In this document: piece after piece, positions 1 to 7,937 of the stretch
Numbering within the stretch: position 1 is the first letter of the stretch
How the letters are laid out: every line of letters begins with the position of its first letter
Assembly (NCBI RefSeq): GCF_004795035.1
Contig: NZ_SSBK01000017.1
Span: forward strand, 62,001-126,000
Reading direction: 5' to 3'
Length of the DNA stretch: 64,000 bases
Origin: Streptomyces sp. A0958
GTDB taxonomy: Bacteria; Actinomycetota; Actinomycetes; Streptomycetales; Streptomycetaceae
The notes under the pieces: generated by a model
Databases searched by the model: none
The model's input: the letters and a program-made list of their open reading frames with translations, nothing else
Told to the model about the DNA's origin: nothing
Translations under genes and position numbers: made by a program

Positions 1-291
1 CTTGGCGTCCTTGGCGGCCTGGATACGGGCCGATTCCTCCGCGGACTTCCTCGCGGCGGTGTCGGCGGCGGACGCCTGCGCGTCGGCCTGCTGCGTCAGG
101 GACGCGGTCTGCACCTGGGCCTGCTGGCCCGCGGGAATGTCGGCGAGCAGCGTGGTGTCGGCTGCGGTCGCCTCGAAGTTGTTGTCGTCGGCAGCAGGGG
201 TGCTGCCCGATGCAACGCCTACGACGGCGCCGACGGTGGTGACCGCAGTGGCAGATGCCACGGCGAACCCCCGGACCGAGATCCGGCTCAC
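1..291 (-). CDS. Secreted protein, N-terminal part (probable transglycosylase), runs off window
   Basis: Only the first 97 codons are in the window; the gene continues beyond base 1. GTG start at 291 with Shine-Dalgarno GGAAGGA about 6 nt upstream (297-303). The N-terminus is a short basic stretch followed by a hydrophobic Ala/Val/Gly segment (about residues 8-30), i.e. a signal peptide, then an Asp-rich junction and a Gln/Ala-rich, probably helical region (about residues 55-97). In Streptomyces, a secreted lytic transglycosylase (SLT domain) of this N-terminal style commonly lies next to phoH, so a cell-wall hydrolase is the best guess, but no catalytic domain is visible here. The long, foldable 5' leader fits the way resuscitation and wall-lytic genes are often controlled in this genus. 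Confidence 0.6.
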   Translation of the reverse strand, partial: MSRISVRGFAVASATAVTTVGAVVGVASGSTPAADDNNFEATAADTTLLADIPAGQQAQVQTASLTQQADAQASAADTAARKSAEESARIQAAKDAK

Positions 292-460
292 ACGGTGTCC
301 TTCCAGCGTCGCCCGCTTAGGTGACCTCGCGGGCGCAATCGTGCCCCTGGCGCTGGCCTCCCTACTGCTTGGGTCACGGGAGGCACGGGCCCGGTGGGCG
401 ACTCCCCGGAGGGAACGCCGCGTGGTGCTCGCGGGCGGCATACGGACGACGGTTGTTGAG
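292..460 (-). promoter_or_regulatory. Structured 5' leader with alternative hairpins
   Basis: On the minus-strand transcript the heptamer CGCCCGC occurs twice (437-431 and 335-329), and its complement GCGGGCG occurs once at 316-310, just upstream of the ribosome binding site (303-297). The two copies could therefore compete for the same partner, the arrangement of an RNA switch or attenuator. A c-di-AMP (ydaO) riboswitch was considered because these control wall-lytic genes in Streptomyces, but I cannot match the conserved core with confidence. Further upstream (about 560-577) a small hairpin GTGTGA/TCACAC is present. No gene is seen between 292 and 680. Confidence 0.35.
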
Positions 461-626
461 TTGTGTGGTGCGTGGCGCCTCTGGAGGTGCCGGTGTGCCG
501 TATGCGGGGCCTGACGGAAGCAAGACTCTGCCGGAACGGGACACCGGGAAGCAATTCTCCGTTGCGTGTGAAAGCTCACACCCCGTTTGGAGCACCTGAA
601 TTACGGAAAAGGCGCCGCAACACGAT

Positions 627-661
627 GCTGCCCGGCTAAGCTCCTTGGCTCGCCGGGCGGC
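627..661. terminator. Probable terminator downstream of phoH
   Basis: An inverted repeat of about 10 bp with one mismatch (GCTGCCCGGC / GCCGGGCGGC) lies 20-50 bp beyond the phoH stop codon, in the gap before the leader of the secreted-protein gene. It has no clear T-run, which is usual for G+C-rich actinomycete terminators. Confidence 0.45.
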
Positions 662-680
662 ACCAAAACCCCAACCGGTA

Positions 681-2003
681 TCAGATCTGACCTTCCTCCA
701 GCATTTCGGTCACCAGGGCGGCGATGCGGGAGCGCTCGGAGCGCGTGAGCGTCACGTGCGCGAAGAGCGGGTGCCCCTTCAGCTTCTCGACCACGGCGAC
801 CACGCCGTCGTACCGGCCGACCCTGAGGTTGTCCCGCTGGGCCACGTCGTGCGTGAGCACCACGCGCGAGTTCGTCCCGATCCGGGACAACACGGTCAGC
901 AAGACGTTCCGTTCGAGCGACTGGGCCTCGTCGACGATCACGAAGGCGTCGTGCAGGGACCGGCCCCGGATATGGGTGAGCGGCAGGATCTCCAGCATGC
1001 CGCGCCCCAGCACCTCTTCGATCACCTCGCGTCCGGAGACGGCCGAGAGGGTGTCGAAGACGGCCTGCGCCCAGGGGCTCATCTTCTCGGCCTCGCTACC
1101 GGGGAGATAGCCGAGCTCCTGCCCGCCGACCGCGTACAGCGGACGGAAGACCATCACCTTCTTGTGCTGTCCGCGCTCCAGCACCGCTTCGAGGCCGGCG
1201 CAGAGCGCCAGCGCCGACTTGCCGGTGCCGGCCCGGCCGCCCAGCGACACGATCCCGACCTCCTGGTCCAGGAGGAGGTCGAGGGCGATGCGCTGCTCGG
1301 CGCTGCGGCCGTGGATGCCGAAGGCCTCCCGGTCGCCGCGGACGAGGCGCACCTGTCCGTCGGGCGTCACCCGGCCGAGCGCCTTGCCGCGTTCGGACTG
1401 GAGGACCAGGCCGGTGTGCACGGGCAGGTCGGCGGCCTCGGGGACGTACAGCGTCTCCTCCGCGAAGAGCAGATCGACCTGGTCGGCGGCGAGGGGCAGT
1501 TCCGCCATGCCCGTCCAGCCGGAGTCGGTGATCGCGAGTTCGGCGCGGTACTCCTCGGCGAGGAGGCCGACCGAGGACGCCTTGATGCGCAGCGGGAGGT
1601 CCTTGGAGACGACCGTGACGTCGTACCCCTCGGCCTGGAGGTTGCGCGCGACCGCGAGAATCCGTGAGTCGTTGTCCCCCAACCGGTAGCCGGCGGGCAG
1701 GACGCCGGGATCGGAGTGGTTGAGCTCGACGCGGAGCGTCCCGCCCAGGTCCCCGAGCGGGATCGGGGCGTCCAGCCGGCCGTAGCGGACCCGGAGGTCG
1801 TCCAGCAGGCGCAGGGCCTGGCGGGCGAAGTAGCCGAGCTCCGGATGGTGCCGTTTGGCCTCCAGTTCCGTGACCACGACGATCGGGAGCACGACTTCGT
1901 GCTCGTCGAAGCGGGCCATGGCGTTCGGATCGGCCAGCAGGACGCTGGTGTCGAGAACATAGGTGCGCCTGTCGGGCATGCGGCGCTTTGTGCTGGTCAC
2001 CAC
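681..2003 (-). CDS. PhoH family ATPase with N-terminal PIN domain (PhoH2 type)
   Basis: 440-residue protein, the usual length of actinobacterial PIN-PhoH proteins. The N-terminal PIN ribonuclease-like domain starts with YVLDTSVLL (acidic residue about D18) and has further acidic positions through about residue 140. The C-terminal PhoH ATPase has Walker A GRAGTGKS (about 255-263) and Walker B VIVDEAQ (about 355-361). Family knowledge: PhoH2 proteins couple RNA unwinding to RNA cleavage. GTG at 2003 is chosen because GAGGGGG lies 11 nt upstream and it gives the family length; an internal ATG at 1979 is the alternative. It lies between uppS upstream and the secreted wall-enzyme gene downstream, all on the minus strand but with gaps that suggest separate transcripts. 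Confidence 0.92.
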   Translation of the reverse strand: MVTSTKRRMPDRRTYVLDTSVLLADPNAMARFDEHEVVLPIVVVTELEAKRHHPELGYFARQALRLLDDLRVRYGRLDAPIPLGDLGGTLRVELNHSDPGVLPAGYRLGDNDSRILAVARNLQAEGYDVTVVSKDLPLRIKASSVGLLAEEYRAELAITDSGWTGMAELPLAADQVDLLFAEETLYVPEAADLPVHTGLVLQSERGKALGRVTPDGQVRLVRGDREAFGIHGRSAEQRIALDLLLDQEVGIVSLGGRAGTGKSALALCAGLEAVLERGQHKKVMVFRPLYAVGGQELGYLPGSEAEKMSPWAQAVFDTLSAVSGREVIEEVLGRGMLEILPLTHIRGRSLHDAFVIVDEAQSLERNVLLTVLSRIGTNSRVVLTHDVAQRDNLRVGRYDGVVAVVEKLKGHPLFAHVTLTRSERSRIAALVTEMLEEGQI

Positions 2004-2317
2004 GGAAGGACGTACCCCCTCGGACGAGGTTGGGGTGCGACGGCGTCGCGGAGCATCCCAATGGGAGAGGACGGACCGGGCTCCGGCCACCTTGCGCGGG
2101 CCGAGCGCCGGCCCTCCGCGTCAGCCGCACTGTATGTACGGTCCTTCGTGTGCAAAGGGCCTCCCGGGCGAGCGGACTCCATGCCGCTCACTTGGACACG
2201 GCGTCCGCCTGGTTGATGACCGGACGCCGACCTGTCAGGGATATGCCCTCGAACCCGCCCGGCCATGCCGACCCGCCCACTTCCGGGGGAAGGCCGCGCG
2301 GGCCGGGCGGTGGTGAG
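2004..2317. other. Intergenic region between phoH and uppS
   Basis: No plausible gene is seen. A 9-bp perfect inverted repeat (2199-2207 with 2221-2229, arms CGGCGTCCG/CGGACGCCG) about 90 bp past the uppS stop may be the uppS terminator. The remaining 190 bp would hold the phoH promoter, for which I see no clear -35/-10 pair. Confidence 0.4.
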
Positions 2318-3079
2318 TCAGCCGCCGTAGCGGCGGTGGCGGGCGGCGTAGTCGCGCAGGGCCCGCAGGAAGTCGACCCGGCGGAAGGCCGGCCAGAAGA
2401 CCTCGCAGAAGTAGTACTCGGAGTGCGCGCTCTGCCAGAGCATGAACCCGGACAGCCGCTGCTCGCCGCTGGTGCGGATCACGAGGTCCGGGTCGGGCTG
2501 GCCGCGCGTGTAGAGGTGCTCGGAGATCAGGTCGGTGGAGACGATCTCGGCGAGGTCCTCGAAGGAGGTGCCCTTGGCGGAGTGGTCCAGGAGCAGCGAG
2601 CGCACCGCGTCGGCGATCTCCTGGCGGCCCCCGTAGCCGACGGCGACGTTGACCAGTATCCCGTCGACCCCGAGCGTGGCCTGCTCGGCCTCCTTGAGGA
2701 CCGTCTGGGTGTGGGCGGGCAGCAGGTCGAGCGTGCCGACGTGGTGGACGCGCCAGCGGCCGTCGGCGGCGAGGCCGCGCACCGTGTTCTCGATGATGCC
2801 GAGCAGGGGCGTCAGCTCGGACTCGGGCCGGTCGAAGTTGTCCGTGGACAGCAGCCAGAGTGTGACGACCTCGACGTCGGTCTCGCTGCACCAGCCGAGG
2901 AGCTCTTTGATCTTGTCCGCCCCGGCCTGGTGCCCCTCCGCCGCCGTGCCGCCGGACGCCTTGGCCCAGCGCCGGTTGCCGTCGAGGATGACACCGATGT
3001 GCTTGGGCACCTGGGCGTGATCGAGGCGGGCCTCCACCCGGCGCGCGTAGAGCCCGTACACCAGGTCGCGCAAGTTCAC
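2318..3079 (-). CDS. uppS: Isoprenyl transferase (cis-prenyltransferase, UPP synthase family)
   Basis: 253 residues. Condenses isopentenyl diphosphate units onto an allylic primer to make the long-chain polyprenyl diphosphate that becomes the lipid carrier for peptidoglycan and wall polymers. The family signature GVILDGNRRWAK is near the N-terminus (catalytic Asp, P-loop-like region), followed by TLWLLSTDNFDRP and the C-terminal RTSGEQRLSGF and EYYFCEVFWP blocks that bind the homoallylic substrate. GTG at 3079 is chosen because GAGGTGG lies 5 nt upstream; the longer reading from 3163 is Gly/Pro/Arg-rich and lacks a site. Streptomyces usually has more than one such enzyme, so it could make a C50 rather than C55 product. 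Confidence 0.93.
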   Translation of the reverse strand: MNLRDLVYGLYARRVEARLDHAQVPKHIGVILDGNRRWAKASGGTAAEGHQAGADKIKELLGWCSETDVEVVTLWLLSTDNFDRPESELTPLLGIIENTVRGLAADGRWRVHHVGTLDLLPAHTQTVLKEAEQATLGVDGILVNVAVGYGGRQEIADAVRSLLLDHSAKGTSFEDLAEIVSTDLISEHLYTRGQPDPDLVIRTSGEQRLSGFMLWQSAHSEYYFCEVFWPAFRRVDFLRALRDYAARHRRYGG

Positions 3080-3282
3080 TGAGTCCACCTCTCGGTTCCG
3101 TGCGGGCCCGCCGGCCCCTTCGCCCGGGGCCCGGGTCGTCCCCTGGGGATCGGATCGCCGCACTGGAAGGAGGCGGATCGCCCCGCCGTGTCATGGCAGT
3201 CCCGTCAGGGCCACCACATTACTGCGCAGCCGCCGCACCGGCCCAACCCGGCCTGTCACAAGTCCGTGATAGGGAGAGAATC

Positions 3283-4323
3283 ATGACTGATTCCTCTTCC
3301 TCCTACCGGGCCTCCGGATCGCGCTACGACTCCATGGAGTACCGGCGCAGCGGACGCAGCGGCCTCAAGCTTCCGGCCGTCTCGCTCGGCCTGTGGCACA
3401 ACTTCGGCGACGACCGGACGCTCGATTCCCAGCGCGCCATCCTGCGCCGGGCCTTCGACCTCGGCGTGACCCATTTCGACCTGGCCAACAACTACGGCCC
3501 GCCGCCCGGCTCCGCCGAGCTGAACTTCGGCAAGCTCTTCCGGCAGGACTTCGCCCCGTACCGCGACGAGCTGCTGATCTCCACCAAGGCGGGGTACGAG
3601 ATGCACCCCGGCCCGTACGGGGAGTGGGGCTCGCGCAAGTACCTGCTGTCGTCGCTGGACGCCTCGCTGAAGCGGATGGGCCTGGACTACGTCGACATCT
3701 TCTACTCGCACCGCTTCGACCCGGACACCCCGCTGGAGGAGACGATGGGGGCGCTGGCCTCCGCCGTGCGCCAGGGCAAGGCGCTCTACGTGGGGGTTTC
3801 CTCGTACAACTCCGCGCAGACCGCCGAGGCGGCGCGGCTGCTGCGGGAGATGGGGGTGCCTGCCCTGATCCACCAGCCGTCCTACTCGATGATCAACCGC
3901 TGGACCGAGGACGACGGGCTGCTGGACACGCTGGAGGCGGCCGGCATGGGCTGCATCTCCTTCGTGCCGCTGGCCCAGGGGCTGCTGACCGGGAAGTACC
4001 TGAACGGCGTACCGGAGGGCTCGCGGGCCACGCAGGGCAAGTCGCTCGACCCGGGTCTGCTGTCGCGGGAGGTGGTGCGCCGGCTGAACGGGCTGAACGA
4101 CATCGCGCGCCGCCGGGGCCAGTCGCTCGCCCAGCTGGCCCTGAAGTGGGTGCTGCGCGACAGCCGTATGACGTCGGCTCTGATCGGCGCCTCGCGCGTG
4201 GAGCAGTTGGAGGAGAACGTCGCGGCGCTGGCGGGTCCGGAGCTGTCGGCCGAGGAGCTGAAGGAGATCGACATCTTCGCCGTGGACACCGAGGGCACCA
4301 ACATCTGGGCCGGACGGGCCTGA
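3283..4323 (+). CDS. Aldo/keto reductase (YghZ / L-glyceraldehyde 3-phosphate reductase type)
   Basis: 346-residue NADPH-dependent oxidoreductase with a TIM-barrel fold. The catalytic tetrad is visible: Asp in HFDLANNYGP, Tyr in the same block, Lys in ISTKAGYEM and His in FYSHRFDP. The C-terminal SALIGASRVEQLEENVAAL is the NADP phosphate-binding block. The PPGSAE loop and overall length match the YghZ/GAP-reductase clade, which detoxifies methylglyoxal and L-GAP and can also resemble voltage-gated K-channel beta subunits. ATG at 3283 has AGGGAGAGAA immediately upstream. It is divergent from uppS with a 203-bp gap and stands alone. Confidence 0.9.
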   Translation: MTDSSSSYRASGSRYDSMEYRRSGRSGLKLPAVSLGLWHNFGDDRTLDSQRAILRRAFDLGVTHFDLANNYGPPPGSAELNFGKLFRQDFAPYRDELLISTKAGYEMHPGPYGEWGSRKYLLSSLDASLKRMGLDYVDIFYSHRFDPDTPLEETMGALASAVRQGKALYVGVSSYNSAQTAEAARLLREMGVPALIHQPSYSMINRWTEDDGLLDTLEAAGMGCISFVPLAQGLLTGKYLNGVPEGSRATQGKSLDPGLLSREVVRRLNGLNDIARRRGQSLAQLALKWVLRDSRMTSALIGASRVEQLEENVAALAGPELSAEELKEIDIFAVDTEGTNIWAGRA

Positions 4324-4380
4324 GAACCCCGGCTGCCCGCCGGGCTGAGAACCCCGGGCGCCCACCGGGCACAAAAAAAC

Positions 4381-4414
4381 GGGCCGGTCCGTGGGGGGGG
4401 GTACGGACCGGCCC
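4381..4414. terminator. Bidirectional rho-independent terminator
   Basis: Perfect 12-bp stem (GGGCCGGTCCGT at 4381-4392, ACGGACCGGCCC at 4403-4414) around a 10-nt G-rich loop. A run of seven A at 4373-4379 gives a U-tract to transcripts from the minus strand (the lipoprotein gene), and the stem also lies 58 bp after the aldo/keto reductase stop. The 4331-4370 stretch before it holds two imperfect copies of a GAACCCCGG...CCGGGC motif. Confidence 0.85.
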
Positions 4415-4616
4415 GAGGGGGGGGTTCCACCATAACCCTTCGTAAGTGATGTTGGGTGCCACGGCGCGAAATAATTACTCTCCGAGAGTGAAGCGCTCCG
4501 TTCCGGACGCGGGACCGGTACCTTCGCACAGCCTGGACCTGCGCAAACGTCCCGAGGCGCCCATTCGGCGCCGGAAACACTCCCAGGACATCCACAGGAT
4601 GTCCACATCCCCTTGG

Positions 4617-5153
4617 TCAGTGGCCGCCCTTCGGCTTCACGCAGCCGGTGCCCTCCATGTAGCGGCCGTGCGCCTCGGCGTTGACGAGTCCGTTGACCAT
4701 GCCGTCCAGCGAGCCCCGCACGCACAGGGCGCCGAGGGACAGGATGAACGAGGTGCGGTGGGGCCCGAAGGTGCCGGTGGCTATCGCCCCGTCGGCGTAT
4801 CCGAGCCCGCTGAGCGCCCGGTGGACCGTGGCCTCGGTGGACTTGCGCCCCTCCGCGAGCCCGGCGAGCCCCCGCTTCACCTTCTCCACCTCGGCCTCGC
4901 CCTTGGCCCGGTCCGCGTCCGACAGGTCGAAGGTGGACTGGAAGGCGTGGTTCTCGGCGTAGTGGGGGCTGGTGTCGCCGGGGCCCTTCTCGTCGTACGG
5001 GCTCGCGGCCGCGGGTGACAGGCTGCCGCCCGGGTCGGCGTTCTGGTCGTGGACCCGCTCCGTGCCGCAGCCCGCGAGGGCCGCACCCAGCAGGAGCGCG
5101 GTCGCGCCGGTGAGGAACGGGGAAGTGCGTCTCGTACGTCTCGCTGCGCTCAT
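4617..5153 (-). CDS. Putative lipoprotein, unknown function
   Basis: 178 residues. The N-terminus has basic residues (RRTRRTS), a hydrophobic stretch and the lipobox LAGC with Cys at about residue 28, so it should be exported and lipid-anchored on the outer face of the membrane. The mature part starts with a flexible Asn/Asp/Gly/Ser linker and then a charged, probably helical domain (DRAKGEAEVEKVKRG) ending in a region with one or two further Cys. I recognise no catalytic family; it resembles conserved Streptomyces lipoproteins. The Shine-Dalgarno site is weak. It is convergent with the aldo/keto reductase gene across the terminator at 4381-4414. Confidence 0.75.
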   Translation of the reverse strand: MSAARRTRRTSPFLTGATALLLGAALAGCGTERVHDQNADPGGSLSPAAASPYDEKGPGDTSPHYAENHAFQSTFDLSDADRAKGEAEVEKVKRGLAGLAEGRKSTEATVHRALSGLGYADGAIATGTFGPHRTSFILSLGALCVRGSLDGMVNGLVNAEAHGRYMEGTGCVKPKGGH

Positions 5154-5211
5154 GGGTACGAGTATGGGACGGGAACCCGCCCGCCGGAGGGGCGAGTTGG
5201 CGCGCCTGCCG

Positions 5212-5670
5212 TCAGGTCGCGGCGGCGGCGCCCCGGTGTCCCCGGGTGAAGCGGATGCCCACGGTGTCGCCGCCGACGACCACGAAGCGGCCGCCCTCGC
5301 AGCGGATGACGGCCTCGTGGACCTCGCCGCGCTCGTCCCGGCGCTCGTCGGTGCTCAGCACCGTCCAGCCGCCGTCGGGTGGCTGCGGCAGGGCGGCCAG
5401 GGCGGCGTACTCCCACTGGGCGGCGGGGACGCACCAGTCGGGCAGGTGCGGCCAGGTGCCGGCGCCGACGTGCAGGGTGCCGTCGGACGCGCAGGTCAGG
5501 AGCACCGACTGGCCGTCGCCCAGGAGGAACGCGACGGCCTCCGGCTCGCCCATGCGGCCCTCGGGCCGGTAGAAGATGCCGAGCACGCCGACGATCCTGG
5601 CCCCCCTGAGCCACTCTGCCTTGCCCTGGCGCGGGCCGCGTATGGCGTCCCCGTCGTTACCGGCGTCCAT
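5212..5670 (-). CDS. Conserved hypothetical protein
   Basis: 152 residues; ATG at 5670 is preceded by GGAAGGAG at 9 nt. It has no signal peptide or membrane segment and a mixed alpha/beta composition with many beta-like strands (ARIVGVLGIFY, VLLTCASDGTLHVG, RFVVVGGDTVGIRF), suggesting a small cytoplasmic beta-rich domain. I do not recognise a family. It lies directly downstream of the methyltransferase gene (68-bp gap, same strand), so the two may be co-transcribed; that is the only hint of function. Confidence 0.7.
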   Translation of the reverse strand: MDAGNDGDAIRGPRQGKAEWLRGARIVGVLGIFYRPEGRMGEPEAVAFLLGDGQSVLLTCASDGTLHVGAGTWPHLPDWCVPAAQWEYAALAALPQPPDGGWTVLSTDERRDERGEVHEAVIRCEGGRFVVVGGDTVGIRFTRGHRGAAAAT

Positions 5671-5738
5671 GGCCTGCTCCTTCCCCGAGCGCTCAGCGAA
5701 CAGAGTGCCATCCTTCGGGCCGGCCAAGGGCGTTGGCC

Positions 5739-6539
5739 TCACCCCGGTTTGCGGGCCTCGATCAGGAAGCGGGTGGTGTGGGCGACGAACGGCCCCTCGG
5801 TCTCCAGCCGGTGGTGCAGCTCGGCCAGGCGGGGCCGGTACTCCTCGACGGTGAAGCCCGGCACCATCCAGATCACCTTGCGCAGGAAGTAGACGACGGC
5901 GCCGATGTCGAAGAACTCGGTACGCAGCCGCTCCGCCCGCAGACCGACCACGTCGAGCCCGGCCGCCTCGGCGTCGGCGCGTGCCCGTTCCGGGTCGCGG
6001 GCGCCGCGTACCTGCGGGGGCTGCGGTCCGAGGAAGTACTCGACCAGCTCGAAGACGCTGGCCGGCCCCACCTGCTGGGAGAAGTACGTGCCGCCGGGGG
6101 CCAGCACCCGGGCGATCTCGTCCCACCAGGTGGTCACCGGATGGCGGCTGACCACCAGGTCGAAGGCCGCGTCGCCGAAGGGCAGCGGCGGCTCGTCCGC
6201 GTCCGCGACGACCACGGCCCCGCGCGGGTGCAGCAGCGCGGTGGCGCGGGCGATGTTCGGCGGCCACGACTCGGTGGCGACGGTCAGCGGCGGCAGCTTC
6301 GGCACGGAGGCGAGCACCTCGCCGCCGCCCGTCTGGATGTCGAGCGCGGCCCGCGCCCGCCCCATCCGCTCCCCCATCGCCCGCGCGTACCCCCAGGAGG
6401 GGCGCGCCTCGGTGGCCCGGCCGTCGAGCCAGGAGAAGTCCCAGCCCGCCACGGAGACGGTGTCGGCCTCGGTGACCAGCGCGTCGAACCGGTCGGCTTC
6501 GCCGGGCGGGAGTGCGCTTTCATCGGGTGCGGCGGGCAT
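5739..6539 (-). CDS. Class I SAM-dependent methyltransferase
   Basis: 266 residues. The Rossmann-type methyltransferase core shows a variant motif I ALDIQTGGGEV (about residues 75-85), an acidic loop VVVADADEP that should hold the SAM ribose, DLVVSRHPV and the post-motif LAPGGTYFSQQ. The C-terminal part is probably the substrate cap. The methyl acceptor cannot be told from sequence; methyltransferase type 11-like proteins of this kind act on small molecules. ATG at 6539 is taken as start, since an upstream ATG 14 codons earlier adds a low-complexity tail and has no better site. The gene sits immediately beyond the 19-bp tandem-repeat array. Confidence 0.85.
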   Translation of the reverse strand: MPAAPDESALPPGEADRFDALVTEADTVSVAGWDFSWLDGRATEARPSWGYARAMGERMGRARAALDIQTGGGEVLASVPKLPPLTVATESWPPNIARATALLHPRGAVVVADADEPPLPFGDAAFDLVVSRHPVTTWWDEIARVLAPGGTYFSQQVGPASVFELVEYFLGPQPPQVRGARDPERARADAEAAGLDVVGLRAERLRTEFFDIGAVVYFLRKVIWMVPGFTVEEYRPRLAELHHRLETEGPFVAHTTRFLIEARKPG

Positions 6540-6640
6540 GCGGTCATCGTCGCAGGGGGCGGCAGACGGGCGCGACCGCATTACCGCCCGCGCGGGCGGG
6601 GGCGGAACGGCAACGGCGCCACGGGCACCGCCCGCGCGTG

Positions 6641-6960
6641 CCGGTGGGGCGGTTACCGCGCCCGTGGCGCGGTTCCGCGCCGGTGGGGCGGTTCCGCGCC
6701 GGTGGGGCGGTTCCGCGCCGGTGGGGCGGTTCCGCGCCGGTGGGGCGGTTCCGCGCCGGTGGGGCGGTTCCGCGCCGGTGGGGCGGTTCCGCGCCGGTGG
6801 GGCCGTGCCGTGCCGGTGGGGCGTTGCCGCGTGGATGGGGCCGTTGCCGCGCCGGTGGGGCCGTTCCGCGCCGGTGGGGCCGTTCCGCGCCCGTGGGGCC
6901 GTTGCCGCGCCCGTGGCGCCGTTGCCGCGCCCGTGGCGCCGTGCCGCGCCGGTGGGGGCC
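6641..6960. repeat. Tandem array of a 19-bp G+C-rich repeat
   Basis: About 16 consecutive copies of CCGGTGGGGCGGTTCCGCG. Six copies (6680-6793) are identical; the outer copies have drifted, several to CCGTGG...CCGTTGCCGCG and a few to 20 bp. The unit length is not a multiple of three and the array reads through in several frames, so it is non-coding. It fills the gap between the stop of the HPP-protein gene (6964) and the start of the methyltransferase gene (6539). The remaining part of the gap (6540-6640) shows no gene. Confidence 0.95.
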
Positions 6961-6963
6961 GGG

Positions 6964-7494
6964 TCACCACCAGAAGACGGGGTACGGCTGCTTGTTGACC
7001 CGGTTGCCGACGAGGCCGACCAGCACCAGGATCACCGTGGCCGCGGCGAGCAGGGCGAGGAACGGTACGACCGAGGGCCCGGTGGCGGCCACGATCACGG
7101 CCGTCGCGGCGGCCGGCGAGTGGGCGACGCGCAGGAGCATCATGGCTCCGAGCGCGAGGCCGCCCGCGATCCCCGAGGACCAGACGCCCTGCCCCAGGGC
7201 GGCGAGGACGACGAACCCGGTCACGGCGGAGACGAGTTGCCCGCCGATCACGCTGCGGGGCTGCCCGAGGGGCGTCCCACTGGCACCGGCGATGAGCGCC
7301 ATGCTGGCCGCGAGCGGCGGGATGAGGAGTACCTGATCCGTCCATTCGCCGATGGCCACCAGGAGGGTCAGCGCGATCACGCTGCTTGCGGTGGCGACCA
7401 GCATCGTCAGCGGCTTGGGCCGGGGCGGCGCCTGTGTCGCGTGCCACGGACGCGTGGGGGCTAGGACCTCTGCCCCGGGCCTGGTCTGCGTCAT
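6964..7494 (-). CDS. HPP family integral membrane protein
   Basis: 176 residues with four or five hydrophobic segments covering about residues 30-170. The family block is visible as RVAHSPAAATAVIVA (the HPP triad appears here as HSP), preceded by LIPPLAASMALIAGASGTPLGQPRSVIGGQLVSA. Members are small membrane proteins; plant and cyanobacterial ones are linked to nitrite transport, but bacterial function is not settled. AGGAA lies 9 nt before the ATG. A 19-bp inverted repeat about 45 bp upstream is a likely operator. Downstream lies the 19-bp repeat array. Confidence 0.87.
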   Translation of the reverse strand: MTQTRPGAEVLAPTRPWHATQAPPRPKPLTMLVATASSVIALTLLVAIGEWTDQVLLIPPLAASMALIAGASGTPLGQPRSVIGGQLVSAVTGFVVLAALGQGVWSSGIAGGLALGAMMLLRVAHSPAAATAVIVAATGPSVVPFLALLAAATVILVLVGLVGNRVNKQPYPVFWW

Positions 7495-7937
7495 TGTGTC
7501 GGATTCCTTTCACTCACCGAGTGATGCACAAGCGTTGCCTAATGGGCTTCCCATTAGCGCTGACGGTATGAAGATACCCGCAACCGACCGGCTCCGCGGT
7601 CGGTTGCGCGGACTACGACCGGAATGACTCAGCCGGTCAGCGATGTCTCACCGGGACGACCGGCACCGCACGGCACGGGAGCCGCGCCTCGACGGTCCTG
7701 CGCGGCGTAGACTTCCGCTCGCGAGTCGGCAGCCTCTCCGCTCCGCGCTTCGCGCAACGCCGCAGGTCGCGTGCGTACGGCCAGGGCGGTGCGGCCTCCG
7801 GCGCCGGGCATCCGGTGCCGCGTTCCGGGGCCTTCGACCACCAAATCGCCCTTGACCGACACCCGTTCGGCCCGGCTCGGCCCAGGAAGACCCGGTCGAG
7901 CCCGTCGAGGCTGAAACCTCCGGGAGGGAGGGTCGGA
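7495..7937. other. Intergenic region between divergent HPP and CGNR genes
   Basis: No convincing gene is seen; a minus-strand reading of about 100 codons across it has poor codon usage and no good start. The region holds an inverted repeat at 7539-7557 (arms CTAATGGG/CCCATTAG, 3-nt centre) that is unusually A+T-rich for its surroundings and lies about 45 bp upstream of the HPP gene start, where an operator is expected. CACTCACCGAGTGA at 7511-7524 is a second partial palindrome. The rest is ordinary G+C-rich spacer leading to the CGNR promoter. Confidence 0.5.

Noticed and set aside
292..460. Firm c-di-AMP (ydaO) riboswitch call
   Set aside because: The gene type fits, but I could not align the conserved core motifs by eye; kept only as a structured leader.
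6641..6960. CRISPR array
   Set aside because: The 19-bp units are directly adjacent without spacers.
6509..7513. Long open readings through the 19-bp array giving Gly/Val/Arg/Trp repeat proteins
   Set aside because: They open in several frames because of the repeat's base composition, start inside the methyltransferase or HPP gene, and have no ribosome site or domain; the array is better explained as non-coding.
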